From positions 19,254,388-19,318,387 of the forward strand of contig CM065187.1 in NCBI GenBank assembly GCA_033026295.1: DNA of 64,000 nucleotides, in the 5' to 3' direction. The notes beneath the pieces are model-generated. The model saw nothing but the letters and a program-made list of their open reading frames with translations, was not told where the DNA came from and made no database searches. The translations under genes were made by a program, and so were the position numbers. Origin of the DNA: Channa striata (Eukaryota; Chordata; Actinopteri; Anabantiformes; Channidae). Below, in pieces: positions 13,856 to 26,506 of this stretch (the stretch's first letter is position 1; the number at the start of each line of letters is the position of its first letter).

Positions 13856-15621
13856 TAAAAAATGAAAACTCCTTTTCGATTGCTTGTGCATGTTGCTTTA
13901 GTTGAGATCTTTATAATGACTCCACCATCCTGACACAGCCAAGTCTGGCCCTGACACGTTGCCCCTTTATTGTACCACCTTACATTTAGCAGAGTACATA
14001 ATCCCACAGAGGCGTCAAGCTATGGCACTACAGGCCTAAATCACACACCTGAACACAAACACAGACATCACAAATTAAAGTTATAGGCCTTTTAAACACA
14101 TACATGAATGACTTCAGTGAAAGTGCACGTGTTCCAAGTGTTACTCCAACAAGAGAAAACAGTAAATTCCTATCAGATTTCTGTTATTGTGACAAAAAGT
14201 ACAGAAATTGCTAGTTTAGAAATTACAGTCCTTAAATTGTGTTAGATTACCTGTTAAATCAGAGTACTCTGAGTTATGCATTCCATTGACTCTTGTGGAT
14301 AATGTCACATTAAGTACAGACAGAGGACGGAATAAACACAGTTGAGAGCGTTAGTGGGGGGAAGGGAGCAGCACTGGGGTGCAGCAGCTGACCTGTTTGC
14401 CCACCGTGTTATTTTTAAAAACAGAAGCATCACATAACTATGCCCCTTACAAAACAGTTTCATGATGATGCCAATACTTCTTCATATAAAACAGATTCTG
14501 TGCTGATGCTTTTTCTGTATCTCGCGTGCTGATGCATAAATTACTCTGCAGCTTGTGTCGATCAGCCTGACTCTGAGTTACACAGAAGAAAGGTGAGGAC
14601 TTGGTTTGTTCATACTGCAGAGGCTACCATGAGTGCAGGTCAGTCAAGGATGGCTCGATAGCAGGCTTAATATTGCAACAGAGAACATGAATAAAACAAA
14701 CCTGATACCGACAGTACCACTCCCTCCATCCATTACTTACAAGAGCAGGATATCGGAGCAGCCTTCTGGCCTGGGAAACCAGACACCTCTACAGATCAGG
14801 CACGCTTTAGTCCAACGTTAGGATGCGAGTCATGTAAACACAATGACTTAATGTAGATGTAACTTTAACTAAGCTGTCAGTCTGTGGCAGTCCTTGACCC
14901 TGGTTGGCTGATGAGTGTTCTCTTGAGGCTGAGCTACAATAGCTGTCCTGGGCTGGTTGGACAGTTGGCTGTCGGAGATGTGCTCATCAACAATGCTGCA
15001 CCAGTACAACCAGAGAACAGCTGGAACATCCGGAAAATGACACTGACAGTTTCACAAGAGGTAGGGACCATTTCTAAGTAGTCACAATTACATCCAGATC
15101 AACTGTCAAAACAGAGCGAGACGTTCTTGGAAAGCTTGATTAGTGGTTTATTTTGTGCTGTTATCATATACTCTATCTGTGTGTCGTGCGTGTGGGTAGA
15201 TGAGTGGGAGTGGACGCACAGGCCTGATGATATTTAAATGTTGACAGCATGCCTAGCATTCGTGTCCCTCCGTCACTCTGTCTCCATTTCATCTCCCTCC
15301 TCCAAACCACACGGCATGAAATCAATGCGCATCAAGCCTTCTCATGCTAAATGACACACTACAATTTGGCTGATTCTTGAAAAATGCTTTGATTTGCGTG
15401 ATTACAGTTTTCGTCAGTACAGTATAAAGATAGTTCACTGAGATGTAGATAAGTGAGTAAATAAGTTTTACTATTCTGTTGTGTTGTCAAACAGGGGCTG
15501 CATGTCGCCAGCTTCATTATAACCAGTATTTTACTATTAAACCGTTATGTCACAGTCTGTCCCCCTGCTTGTCCACTCACTTCCTTTCAATATGCAACTC
15601 TTTGTCACCAATGTCCTTGTT

Positions 15622-15653
<32 letters not shown>
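15622..15653 (+). repeat. (GT)n microsatellite
   Basis: About 16 perfect GT units. Confidence 0.95.
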
Positions 15654-15658
<5 letters not shown>

Positions 15659-15998
15659 TCAGCATTTTATCAAGAATCGTTCAGCCGGTGGCCTGTCACC
15701 CTGCTTTAAGGACGTAGAGAGGAGAGGCAAGGCTCACCTTTGCCATGGCTGACATTTTAATTTGTCACCGTTGGCCATCGTGTTTCCATCAATAATGCGT
15801 CAATGCATCAGAACAAACGTCACACCACACAAGGGGATTTCTGGGTTCTATACTATTGATACTCACTTCTGATTAAGACTTCATGGATGCCGCTGCAGAG
15901 GAAGGCAGCCTGGGCCTACAGGTGTGGCAGGAGAGAAGGTATTGGAAAGGTCCAAACGTCAGGCTCTGCTCTGCTAAAAAACCTAATAATATCACAGA

Positions 15999-16162
15999 GG
16001 GCGGCTGTGGATCACGTCGTAAAATGGCCATCCAACAGTTGTGGGGTCAGTGGATTGATTCCCCCTGTCGATGTGTCTGTGGATAAGACACTGAGCCTTA
16101 AGTTGCTCCTAGTGTGTGTGAACGGGTTTATGAGGACCATTAATGATGGCACTTTTTTACAC
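15999..16162 (+). mobile_element. tRNA-derived SINE with degraded promoter head
   Basis: The copy begins 'GGCGGCTGTGGATCACGTCG' and has a B-box-like 'GGATTGATTCCCCC', then 'GATAAGACACTGAGCC' and 'AAGTTGCTCCTAGTGTG'. Both tRNA-like promoter boxes carry changes, so transcription by RNA polymerase III is unlikely. It is related to the copies at 3826 and 6035. Confidence 0.75.
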
Positions 16163-17710
16163 AAACACCCAAATTGTTGAATAACTGTTTGCACAAAATG
16201 TCATGGGAAACCAATAATAGTTGTTGAAATACTTTAGTTTGGATCAAAGTTGCCACTACTACACTACTGCTAAAAATAGCAATAGGAATCATCTAGGAAT
16301 CATCTAGTGCTGAAACACTAGTTACCAGTGATAGGCGTTCATTCGTTTGGCAAAACCTACACAACTTCAACAGTTAGAGCTTCCTAAACAGGAGCGTTTG
16401 CTGACTTTCTCGCTTGATATAAGACACATATTTATATGCCTTTTCCTTGGCTGGGACAGTCATTAAGCCTTCATAGTGGCGTCCATCAGTGCAGCCAAGA
16501 CACCTCTCCCAGACGTCAATACATGTTGGCACACCTTGGCCCACGGTGCCCTCTGTGACCCCACCGCTGTCCTGCGTGCGTCAGCAGAAATAGAAGCCAC
16601 TGTGTCATGCTGGTCTCCCCTCCATCCCTGCCTCCCTCTAAAACCCTCCATCCACCCCTCGCTCCTTCCGGTCCCAGGGGCACCGGGTCAGTCCTAATTG
16701 TATGCTAATCAGGGCATTGTGCACATCTCTCTAACTGCTGACAATCGATGGGTGACATCAAGGTATTGTAGCCAATGCAAAAGGGAGCCTCTGGAGTAAA
16801 CACGGAGGACAGGATGTGGATGCAGAAGAAGTGCCTGTCAGCCTGCCTGAATGGAATCTGCTCTGAATGCTGCTTTCATATTTTCTTCACTGACTTTAGC
16901 TTTGTGGCCATATTGATTTTTTGTTTTAATTGGTTTAGAGGAAACGCTTGATTACAGCAGAACTTGACTCATGTTTGTAGGAGACACTTTTATGAATCCA
17001 GCTCATCATTAATGCAATACGATATGATGCGGCATCCGTGAGTGAATGATGCTGTAGACCCAAGGTTTCAATCCACTACTACTGTGTTGTCTCTCCGTTT
17101 GCCTCTCTTCTCTCTCCGTCCTGACACATTATAATGACTCTCCCCCATAGCTCCGATAAATCTGTTCTGACTTCCAGTTAAACCAAAACTGGCAGCTCTA
17201 AATGAATGAAACATGGATAAGCAGAGATGACACAGAATGTGATGAATAAATCCCTCAATATGGGATGTGAGTTTGTAATAAGCCACTCTGTTTGGGCGTA
17301 TGTGTCTGCGTGTGTGTTACTGCTTACGTGAGGACATGAAGAGTGCAAATGTGTTTTCCATGTGTCTCTGACAAGAGCATGCACAGTTCAGCAGCTGCAA
17401 CGCAACTTTTTATTTAAACTATATTAAAGGCTTGTAGAGATCGTGAGTGTTGCTCTTGTGTTGCAAATGTAAAACTTGTAATTTAAGGAATTTGCTTATT
17501 ATGTTCTGCAGAGTCTGAGGTAACGTCTTAAAATGTTTCCACTATTATTTCTTGTTAGAGCTATTAGTTTTAGACTTAGGTCTCATAGCAGCATTCACAG
17601 AAATACTACACATGACTTCACCTAACATCACCTGTAATGCGACTACTGAAAAAAACTGTAAGTAAATTTAAAGTATGGTGAGCGCTACTATAAACTAGTA
17701 AACAAAGAGC

Positions 17711-17865
17711 GACAGCTTTCGGCTTGTCCCCCATCAGGAGTCGTCACAGCTGTGCAGAATGTGTTTCCCAAGTTTGTTTGGCATGGGTTTTTTACGCCAA
17801 ATGTCCTTCCTGCTGCAACCCTTCCATTTTATCCAGGATCAGGACTGGTACCAAGGTGGCCCTGG
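17711..17865 (+). mobile_element. Dispersed teleost repeat of uncertain class
   Basis: 'TTCGGCTTGTCCC', 'AGTCGTCACAGCTG', 'GGCATGGGTTTTTTACGCC' and 'ATGTCCTTCCTGCTGCAACC' occur in the order seen in a very common fish repeat. Its autonomous parent cannot be named from sequence alone. Confidence 0.55.
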
Positions 17866-17873
17866 TGGCTTGG

Positions 17874-17918
17874 CATGTTAGTTAGCAACATGTTAGTTAG
17901 CAACATGTTAGTTAGCAA
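17874..17918 (+). repeat. 15-bp tandem repeat, three perfect copies
   Basis: CATGTTAGTTAGCAA is repeated three times without mismatch, at the seam between the dispersed repeat at 17711 and the LINE tail at 17988. Confidence 0.95.
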
Positions 17919-17987
17919 AATAAACTAAACAAAACTACTGTGCACACAACAGCAAAAAACACAACAGGGTATTTTTTACACAACAGG

Positions 17988-18545
17988 GTGGCAGAGCCTT
18001 TAGCTATCAAGCTCCTCTCCTGTGGAACCAGCTCCCAGTCCAGATTCGAGAAGCAGACACCCTCTCTACTTTTAAGACTAGGCTCAAACCTTCCTCTTTG
18101 ATAAAGTTTATAGTTGTTTATAGTCCTGCTGCTATAGGCTCAGACTGCTGGGGGACCAACCCCTGATGCACTGAGACACGTTCCTCCTCTCAGCCCACAT
18201 TTATATGTCACCACTGTATGACATTAACTCTGTGTCTTCTTTCTCCCGTAGTCGTCTTTCTCCCTCTCTGTCTCCCTCTCTCTGTCCCTGTCTTCAGGTG
18301 CCCCCGGCTTTGGAGCTGTGTGTCTGCCAGTGCTCAGGTACTGGTCGTACCAACCTGCCCACTGGTTCTGCTGGAGGTTTCTTCCGTTAAAGGGAGTTTT
18401 CCTCTCCACTGTTGCCTATAGCTGCTCAAGGGGGATTTGTTGGGTTTTCTTTAAATGTCTGTAGAGTCTTGACTTTATTATGTAAAGTGCCTTGAGATGA
18501 CGTTGTTGTTAATTGGCGCTATATAAATAAAGTTGAATGAATGAA
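17988..18545 (+). mobile_element. Rex1-like LINE, C-terminal ORF end plus 3' UTR
   Basis: The first about 130 bp encode the end of a non-LTR reverse-transcriptase protein ('RAFSYQAPLLWNQLP' then 'DTLSTFKTRLK'). One base is missing near 18085-18092, which shifts the final residues out of frame. A CT-rich 3' UTR follows, then the conserved 'GCTCAAGGGGGATTTGTTGG', 'GTAAAGTGCCTTGAGATGAC' and the tail 'GCTATATAAATAAAGTTGAA' with TGAATGAATGAA. The copy is 5'-truncated and dead. Placement in the Rex1/Babar (CR1) group is by recall. Confidence 0.8.
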
Positions 18546-18714
18546 TAAACAACGTGCTTGCATGCGACTAAGCTTGGCTTGCTTTTAAAACTTGTAAGAT
18601 TACTTTGTTCTTTGTGGTTCTTGGGTTTTTTGTTAAAAGTTTTCCATTAATGCATTATGACCAAATGGATCCCCAGGCACACCCTTGGCTGTTGTTTTTT
18701 TAATAAAATTTTGC

Positions 18715-18950
18715 ATCTATTCTCTTATGTTATGTATCTGTTGCATTCTGTGTGTTTGGGGTTATTTGATGTCTGAGATCAGTCGTTTGATGTCTACTGG
18801 TATATGTTTGCATATGTTTTAAGTCATTTTGTGTCTACTTTTGGATGTTTTGTATCTGTTTTTGGTCATTTTGCAGCTGTTTTGTTTAGTTTCAGGTCAT
18901 TGCTTGGGTTGTTTTACATCTTTTAGTTGGTCATGTGGTATCTTTTTCAT
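18715..18950 (+). repeat. Degenerate minisatellite-like repeat (about 20-bp units)
   Basis: Variants of 'TTTTGTATCTGTTTTTGGTC' and 'ATTTTGTGTCTACTTTTGG' recur at about 20-bp spacing, with heavy divergence. A similar T/G-rich 'GGTCATTTTGTGTCT' array is common in fish genomes. Confidence 0.55.
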
Positions 18951-19071
18951 TGAGCTTTTTCAAATACAGGACACAACACTGACCTCTCGGGGGAGTGTGG
19001 AGTGCCCGGTGGAGATCTTATTGACAGCAACTTGGCCAATGAAAGCTGTCCCGACTCAGTCAGAAAGTGAT

Positions 19072-19290
19072 GCTGTCCTCTGTCTTTTCCCCTTACCTTC
19101 CCAACATCATTCCCATTCCTCATGCATCTCTCATCCTACACAATTATCTCTCTGATCCCCTCCCAAACTCCCCCTCTTCCCTCCTATCTCTCTGTCGTCA
19201 TTTATCCACCTTCATCTGCCCTGTCAGGTCTCCTGGTTCTCCGTGTCCTCCACCTCCCCTACAGCACCTCTTTCCCCTCATCCCATCCCA
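19072..19290 (+). repeat. Pyrimidine-rich tract
   Basis: A C/T-biased stretch with many CTCC, TCCC and CCTC words and no strict period. Open frames through it reflect composition rather than coding. Confidence 0.6.
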
Positions 19291-20048
19291 GAGGCCTCCC
19301 GATCACAGGGTCAGCGTAATCCCACCATATGTAATCTCCAGCTTAAACCTTTCAATCTCTCACGATTAAACACAAAAAGATGTCCGAACAAGAGCTTGAA
19401 AAAAATTTGGTGCCCATTGCGCAACAGGCTCCACTGTTGCTTTGGGAGCAGAGTGGAGGGGTTAGTATGAGGGAAAGGAGCGAGAAAGACATGGTTTTAT
19501 CTGGTGGGTTTAAAACCCTGATCTGTACATTAGTACAACCAGCCTTACCTAATAGATAACCTGTGTAAACACACAACTCTCCCCAGAGTTGGAGACTATG
19601 TGAGCTTGAATATTGTTGGAGCAACACAAGGTCAGATGAGGTAATGGGACTGAGTGGGAAGCAGTATGTCTGTATTCCAGTCGAGGAGAACAGGGTGCCA
19701 CGAGGTTAACAATGCAGAGATCTTCACCATCACTCACAAGTCTTTCATCTATCTATCCCTTTAACCCCCCTCCCTGCTTAAGGAGGCAGCGCAAAAATCA
19801 GATCATCATGACATTCTGTTCAACATCTTTATCATTCTTTGTATAAAAGACCTCTGTGTTAAAACAACAACTGCAGCAGCACAGACAGAATAAAAATCTA
19901 GTCAAAACTCAAATATTGGCCTTGAATAATAAAAGGGATAAACTTGTTTTCTTAACTTTGTGTTGCAAGGAGTGATGAAAAAGCTCCCCAATGTGAGAGC
20001 CTTCTGTCACCCGGCAGGTACAAACAAGGTCATAGATATCGGCTGCAT

Positions 20049-20149
<101 letters not shown>

Positions 20150-21313
20150 GCTGCTGTAAAGATGGCAGTGGGCCAGACCACATATGTTCTGGTGCTGGGT
20201 GGATCTGGACCCTGAAGGGGAGTCGGATCCATGTGACGTGCTCCTGTTAGGAACGCCTGGAGTCCCTGCTGACGGGGGCACAGCCGAACCGACCCGACAA
20301 TGCCACTCTGGATCGATCCTGCAAGGACAAAGCAGCTGTTTTAAAGGAGAGATGAAAATGGCTCTGGTGATTGTCCCACTGGTGACTTCCCACCACTCAA
20401 ATGGCAAGGGAGGTGACCTTGTTGGATTCCAGCAGGAGTGGCCCTGATTTTTCTCTGATTTCTGCTTTTAGCCTTTTTTTTGTACTGCTCACAGGTGTAT
20501 TCTGAATTTTCACCCGATATTTCATATACGATTTTCAGTATTTTGCCTTGTGTAAGATGATCCCGTGACAACACAGACAACGAATGCATCAATACCGACA
20601 CTGTCAAAACACGACTTTAAAAATGACCAATGACTCACAATGATGCACTGGGTCTTTATTATGAAAAACACTGCAGTTTATAGCTGCTGCAAATAATCAC
20701 TAATGCAACAAATGTGCAGTAATCTAACATCCTAAAATACGGTTCAACAGCATTTTGATCTTGTTATAGAAATATTTGCAAAAAACAAAATTGCAGCGCC
20801 CATGTTTGTTGGTATTGGACCTGTTTAAGAAGTGAAACTATATATTTGTGAAGCAGTTTTAAAAGAGCAACAAATTGGCTTGGAGCAGATACACAGAAAG
20901 TATAGAGAGCAGAGGTTTTGACATCACCTCCAGGCTCCTGTGCCGGTAGCTCGTGTAATTTCATGCAGTCACTCATAGAAGGCTTCTTTCATGTTCTAGC
21001 TATCAGGGTTTACTAGTAAGTACTTGATATGGGAATATAAACTCTGTAATTTTACCACAATTGAGCAACAGTTAATATGCTAGGGTACAAAAAACTGCAG
21101 ATCTCATTAAAATTCTCATGTGGACCTGTACACTAAAATATCCCAGGGATTATTTCTTCCTACATTAGAAGGTAGCTGCAGCAAGAGTTGTTCACAGTGT
21201 AAATGTCCTTGTTACTGATAGCATAACAGGGACAGTATTTCTGGAAAGAGATGATGGTGTTAAACTTTTAAAATGAATTTTTTTACGTGTTGTGAAGGGT
21301 TAAATAACCATTC

Positions 21314-21316
<3 letters not shown>

Positions 21317-21347
<31 letters not shown>
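21317..21347 (+). repeat. (AC)n microsatellite
   Basis: About 15 AC units. Confidence 0.95.
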
Positions 21348-21351
<4 letters not shown>

Positions 21352-22063
21352 GTAGCTGTTAGACAAGGTGTTAGTGTAAAAATCTCATTTCTCTCACCAT
21401 CTTTGCCACCGCTCTGAAACAAACACACACCAGCCCACACTCGTCTTTCTCACAAACAAACAAACAATGCACAATTTGATGGCTGCGGATCACTCTAGAC
21501 ATTTGTCACAGGTCTTTTTAAAAGGGAAACTCGAGCCGTGGGGGCAGATGACAAACTGTAAGATTTCCGTTTCTCTTCTTTCACACATTTATGAGAATCC
21601 AATACCACTGTCCCTCTTCCTTTCCTCTGCTCAGCACTCCATCCACAGGGACAAGTGAGCAGAAACACAGAGAGATGAAGAGAAGAAGAGTGTGCGTGTG
21701 TGTGGAAAATCAAGACAAAGATAAAAAGATGGAAAAAGTGATAGCGGGTGCAGCAGAGAGCAGAAAAAGAGAAGAGTGAGGAGCCCGGGAGGCAGCATGC
21801 GGGAGCGAGTGGGGAGTCTTACAGTTTTGTGGGAGACATGATTTAAAGTAAAAAAGATAGAAGTGTTTGAGATGAGAGGATGAGTTTAAAGGAGTGAAGG
21901 ATAGAGCGGAGGAAAGTCAAAGGCGAAATAGAAAACAGCTGGCTTGGAGGAATGCGGCGGAGAAGGAGAAAAACCCCCTCATGTGAAGACGAACCTGCAT
22001 AATTCATGTTCTGCTCCTTTTAGAAACAGCAGCTTCATCAGTACTGCTTCACTGTAGCAATGC

Positions 22064-22068
<5 letters not shown>

Positions 22069-22096
<28 letters not shown>
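22069..22096 (+). repeat. (GT)14 microsatellite
   Basis: Uninterrupted GT run. Confidence 0.95.
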
Positions 22097-22433
22097 CTGT
22101 GTGCTAGTAAGTGAGAGAGAGAACGTGTGTGTTGCGCTGGATTCTGCTTGTAGTGGCATGCTTCTTGGTTGTGCACTTTTTCAGTGTGCTGTACATTTTC
22201 ACCATGCTTGTGTAAAACGTGTCCATGGACACAAATGTTGATGTGTGTGTGTTTGTGTGTTTCGACGTGAAGTGGAGCTGTGTGCCTTCACCTTGCTCTG
22301 CTCTTCACCCTCACTCTCTCTGACTGCACTCTACAAGGCCATTAGAGCTCCCCGAGGCCCACGGAGGCTGCTCGTCTCTGTGTCTGCTTTCATGTGTCAG
22401 TGAGTGGGCTCAAATGTGTGCGCAGCTGTATGC

Positions 22434-22453
22434 GTGTGTGTGTGTGTGTGTGT
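22434..22453 (+). repeat. Short (GT)n run
   Basis: About ten GT units. Several imperfect GT-rich stretches lie nearby (22240-22260, 22620-22640). Confidence 0.85.
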
Positions 22454-22870
22454 CAACCCTGAAAAGTTGAACTGTAGTATGTTTGTTTCAAGCCACTGTG
22501 AGTGGACCTCTAGTATGTGGGTGTACATGCTTCTGCTTTCATTATCAGAGACACGGACAAAAGCATGTTTCTTTTCCTGTGTGAGTTACGGCACAGGTGT
22601 GTGTAGTTTACAATGTGAACCTCTGCGTGTGCGTGTGTGTGAGGGGGGTGGAGGATGTGTTTATAGCTCTCTGTGGACAAATTTGTTATTAATATTGTTG
22701 TTGTGAGGACATTTTTAGCTGGTCCACACAACTTCAAATGGCTTTTTGAGGGTCAAGACTGGGTTTTATGGTCAGGGTTAGAATTAGGTTCTGGTTAGGG
22801 ATTGTATTATGTCAGTGAGTGTATTCACAAGTGTAGAAATACAGTCGCGTGTGCGTGAGCAACCACTCCT

Positions 22871-22893
22871 GCAGCAGCAGCAGCAGCAGCAGC
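22871..22893 (+). repeat. (GCA)n triplet repeat
   Basis: About 7.7 perfect CAG-type units in non-coding sequence. Confidence 0.95.
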
Positions 22894-23631
22894 CTGTGCA
22901 TTCAGTGTGTGCAGCTGCAAACAAGCCTCAGTAGGGTTATGAAGGGGCTCAGCAGGCAGTGGTGGTCTGATCAAAAGATCCTCAGGTCTCTGGAATACAC
23001 AACTCAGGCTTTACCAGTGTTGACTGCCAGATTATCACGGCGAGAACAAACATCCCCATACAAATAGACGGATAAAAAGCATTCTTAAGAAGAGTCGACG
23101 CTCCCACCCACTCTCCTCACAACCAATATGTTAAAATGTGACAATGTTGGTACAGCACTGAACAGAGAGACAAAAGGAAGGGAAAGCGAGAGAGAGAAAG
23201 GAAGGAAAAAGAGAGAGACATCTCTCCTCCGGAAAAAAAAAAACACTTTGTTAGTCACAGCAGTTATCTCAGATATGTAACAACCGTCATCAGAGGAAAG
23301 CGTTTCCAGTTTTATGAAGTCATTGCAGTAGCACAGCATCTACTAATCTGCTTTATAACACATGCAAGCAAGATAGATTTGCGTTACCTAAACTGTACAT
23401 GAACTGAACTTGAAATAACAAACTGGTGAAAAGTTCTTCGCTACTTCACCCCCAGATAGGGAGTGAGAAACCCATGACCCATAACTTCCTGACTTTCTAA
23501 TAGGCCACCATGCACATCTGCCATCTTCACTAAATAGATTTTGTTACATAATCCCCATCAGCTTAACTCAAGAGAGTGAAATACTGAATACCTGGATCTT
23601 CCTTTTCCTTTGTGTAACTGTACTGCTGGGG

Positions 23632-23818
23632 AGTTCTACTTTGTTGCTCTTTTCCTTTCACTCTCCACTTTCCACTCAGCTTCCACTTCTGCTGGAGGTT
23701 TCTTCCGTTAAAGGGAGTTTTTCCGCTCCACTGTTGCCTATGGCTGCTCAAGGGGGCTATTTGTTGGTTTTTTTTTCTAAATGTCTGTACATGTCTGTAT
23801 GGTCTTGAATTTATTATG
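23632..23818 (+). mobile_element. Rex1-like LINE 3' end, truncated at both sides
   Basis: It shares 'TCTGCTGGAGGTTTCTTCCG', 'GCTCAAGGGGGCTATTTGTT' and 'TTGAATTTATTATGT' with the copies at 17988 and 35494. The 5' part ('CTCTCCACTTTCCACTCAGC') matches a segment present in the 35494 copy but absent from the 17988 copy. The usual ATAAATAAAGTTGA ending is lost and an unrelated LINE remnant follows directly. Confidence 0.75.
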
Positions 23819-23839
23819 TCAATTGTCTGATTGTGCTCC

Positions 23840-25560
23840 TTGTCTGGCTGTGTTCGATACGTTTGAGCTCGTAACTCTCATATTTTGGAGGAAGTGATTA
23901 GCCACATCAAGCCATCGGGCTCCCCTCGAGATGCTTTCCCTCCTCATTTTCTTAAAGAGGTTTTCCCCAGTATAGGGCAGTTGGTTTTGTCTATTATAAA
24001 CGGCAGCCTGACTTCAGGTGTCGTTCCGGCAATTTTCAAACATGCAGTGATACAACCCCTGCTTAAGAAACCAGGTCTCGACCACACTGAGTTGGCAAAT
24101 TTTAGGCCCACCTCCAAGCTGCCCTTCATCTAAAACCCTAGAGAAAATTGTTTATGTGCAGTTGAAATCTTTTTAAGTTGAGCTAAATCTTTTAGAGGTT
24201 TTTCAATCCGGTTTTAAAACCCTGCATCGCACAGCAAAGTACACACAGCAAAGTCAGCATTGCTAATGGTCTTTAATGACATTCTTCCAGCAACTGATGC
24301 TGGTGATTTTATGATCCTTGTTTTGCTGGATCTGAATGTTGCTTTTGATACTGTGGACAATGATATTTTAATATCTCGGCTGCAGCATATGGTAGGCATT
24401 CATGGTACCGCTTTGAAATGGTTTAGGTCCTATTTGGCGGACAGAACCATAAGTGTGAACCTGGCTGGTTCTAAATAATCTTCAGCTCCCCTGTTATATG
24501 GAGTTCCTCAAGGGTCAGTTTTAGGGCCTCTCCTTTTTTCCCTTTATCTACTTCCTCTGGGTTCCATCCTGAGGAAGCACAGTATTTCTTTTCATTGTTA
24601 TGTTATGACAGTCAAGTTTATATGCCACTGAAGAAAAGTGATGACTTCTGTCTAAAATCACTTCTGTCTTGCCTTAATGACATCAAGGAGTGGATGGTTT
24701 TTTAAAGTTTAACAATAGAAAAAAATAGGTGGTGCTGTTCAGTCCAAATGGCTCCAGTAAACCCTTCCTACTTGACCTTGGCCCTTTGGCTCAGTTTGAA
24801 AAGCAGATTGCTTCAAATCTAGGTTTTAAGATGGACAGTGATTTTAAATAGGATCGCCAAATTAGCGCAGTTGTAAAGTCTGTTTTTTTCCACCTTAGGC
24901 AGCTGGCTAAGGTAAAGCCTTTCGTCACACGGCAGCACTTTGAAACAGTAATCCATGCCTTTATTACATCTTGGCTGGATTACTGTAATGCACTGTATTT
25001 TGGAGTAAATCAATCTCCCCTTGCACATCTCCAACTGGTCCAAAATGCCACTGCTCGTCTTATGGTTGGGGCACAAAAGAGGGAGCACATAACTCCCATC
25101 CTGGTGTCTGTGTATTTTAGAGTTCATTTTAAAATGCTTTCATTTGTTTTAAAATCTTTACACGGTCTTGCCCCCACTTTTCTTGTTGAGCTACTTATCC
25201 CCTATGCTCCTTCCTGGTCTCTCAGGTCAGCTGACCAGCTTCTCCTGACAGTACCGAAGTCAAGGCGGAAGCTTAGAGGGGACAGAGCATTCGCCGTAGC
25301 AGCACCCAAACTATGGAATGCCCTACCTCTGCACATTAGGCAGGCACCTTCATTGTCCATTTTTAAAACTTACTTGAAGACCCATTTTTATTCCCTGGCT
25401 TTTAATTTAGCTTGAAGACTCTGTGTTTGTTTTATTCTTTGTGTTTTTATTGTCATTTTATTTACTATTCATTGATTTAAATATTGTCTTAATTGTTTTT
25501 GACTAGCTGTGTCCAGCACTTTAAAAACTTTTTAAAGTGCTGACAGTTTTTACACTGTAA
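23840..25560 (+). pseudogene. Decayed LINE reverse-transcriptase ORF (non-LTR retrotransposon)
   Basis: Readable blocks in order: 'EVISHIKPSGSPRDAFPPHF' (from 23888), 'GVVPAIFKHAVIQPLLKKPG' (about 24018-24077), motif A 'LLDLNVAFDTVDNDIL' (about 24323-24370), motif B-like 'GVPQGSVLGPLLF' (24500-24538), and the C-terminal 'GDRAFAVAAPKLWNALPLHI' (about 25281-25340) ending with a stop near 25413. The pieces sit in different frames. Stops occur after 'KLPFI' (24131) and at 24476, and the catalytic YADD site near 24599 is destroyed by a one-base loss. A short internal deletion lies near 25110. The endonuclease half is absent. The element is a dead, 5'-truncated copy of a CR1/Rex1-type or related fish LINE; the exact clade is uncertain. 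Confidence 0.85.
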
Positions 25561-25760
25561 AACTGTGTGAACAACAAACAACTGCTCTAATAACGATACA
25601 ACAGCATTACAGTAGTTTGCTGTAGGATTAGTTTGACCCACATTAAATATTAGGACACACTTGGAAACCTTTTTGTGAATCCCTCATCTTTATGCTATTG
25701 TATCCAAAAATGCGTACACACACCCAAACACAAGCTTTTTATACAGAGCAACTTAAAGCA

Positions 25761-25764
<4 letters not shown>

Positions 25765-25827
<63 letters not shown>
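25765..25827 (+). repeat. (AC)n microsatellite, 63 bp
   Basis: About 31 uninterrupted AC units. Confidence 0.98.
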
Positions 25828-25829
<2 letters not shown>

Positions 25830-26506
25830 GCCCTGGGAACAACTGCGTCTAGTATTAACGCTGCAGGTGCACTTTTGCGTCTGTATTGGAGCGTCACCTT
25901 TTGATGCCACAGGAATGATTTTATACAAAAAAACTTTTTTTAGGATTAGGCAAAACAACTTTAGGGTATTGAAACTTTAGGGAACAAAAACTTTGCGTCA
26001 AATATTAAGGCGTCAGTGTTTCAGTACACTGAAAGCTCCGAACTTCTATCACTGATACAAATGGGTACGCGAAGCGTCGGCATGTGATGCAAAGGGACTG
26101 CACAAAGTGGCGCCTTGGGAATATGAACGGACTGGCCCAGGGTAACTTGGGGTTCAATGCCTTACTAAAGAACACTTGGACATGTGGGCTGAGCATTGAA
26201 AGACTGAGCCTGCAGTTGGTGGACAACCTGCTCGAGCTCCTAAATGAACTGCACCAAAGGGGAAGTGACACAAAACTGAGATTTTCTTAAAAAAGTCAAC
26301 AACTTTGGAACATACCCCACACGTTGACCTGCTCAATAGACTAATTTCAGAAGCATCATACAGTTTCTACCAAATACTGAAAGCAGAGGACTGGATTTTG
26401 TCTCCATCTCCTACCTTGGAATAATATTAGGAAGGGGTCTCACACAGTCCTGGATACAGGATGAACAACAACTGCTTCAAATAATATCTCTGTTTGTGTG
26501 TATATG

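Larger units (their letters stand above)
13856..17710. other. Intergenic with one SINE and a GT repeat
   Basis: Apart from 15622-15653 and 15999-16162 the sequence is unique. A 12-bp AGGAATCATCT duplication occurs near 16286-16308. Confidence 0.5.

Noticed and set aside
15999..16162. tRNA gene suggested by the box-like head
   Set aside because: The boxes are degenerate and followed by a SINE body. No cloverleaf can be drawn.
17874..17918. CRISPR-like array
   Set aside because: Repeats are directly contiguous with no spacers, and the genome is eukaryotic.
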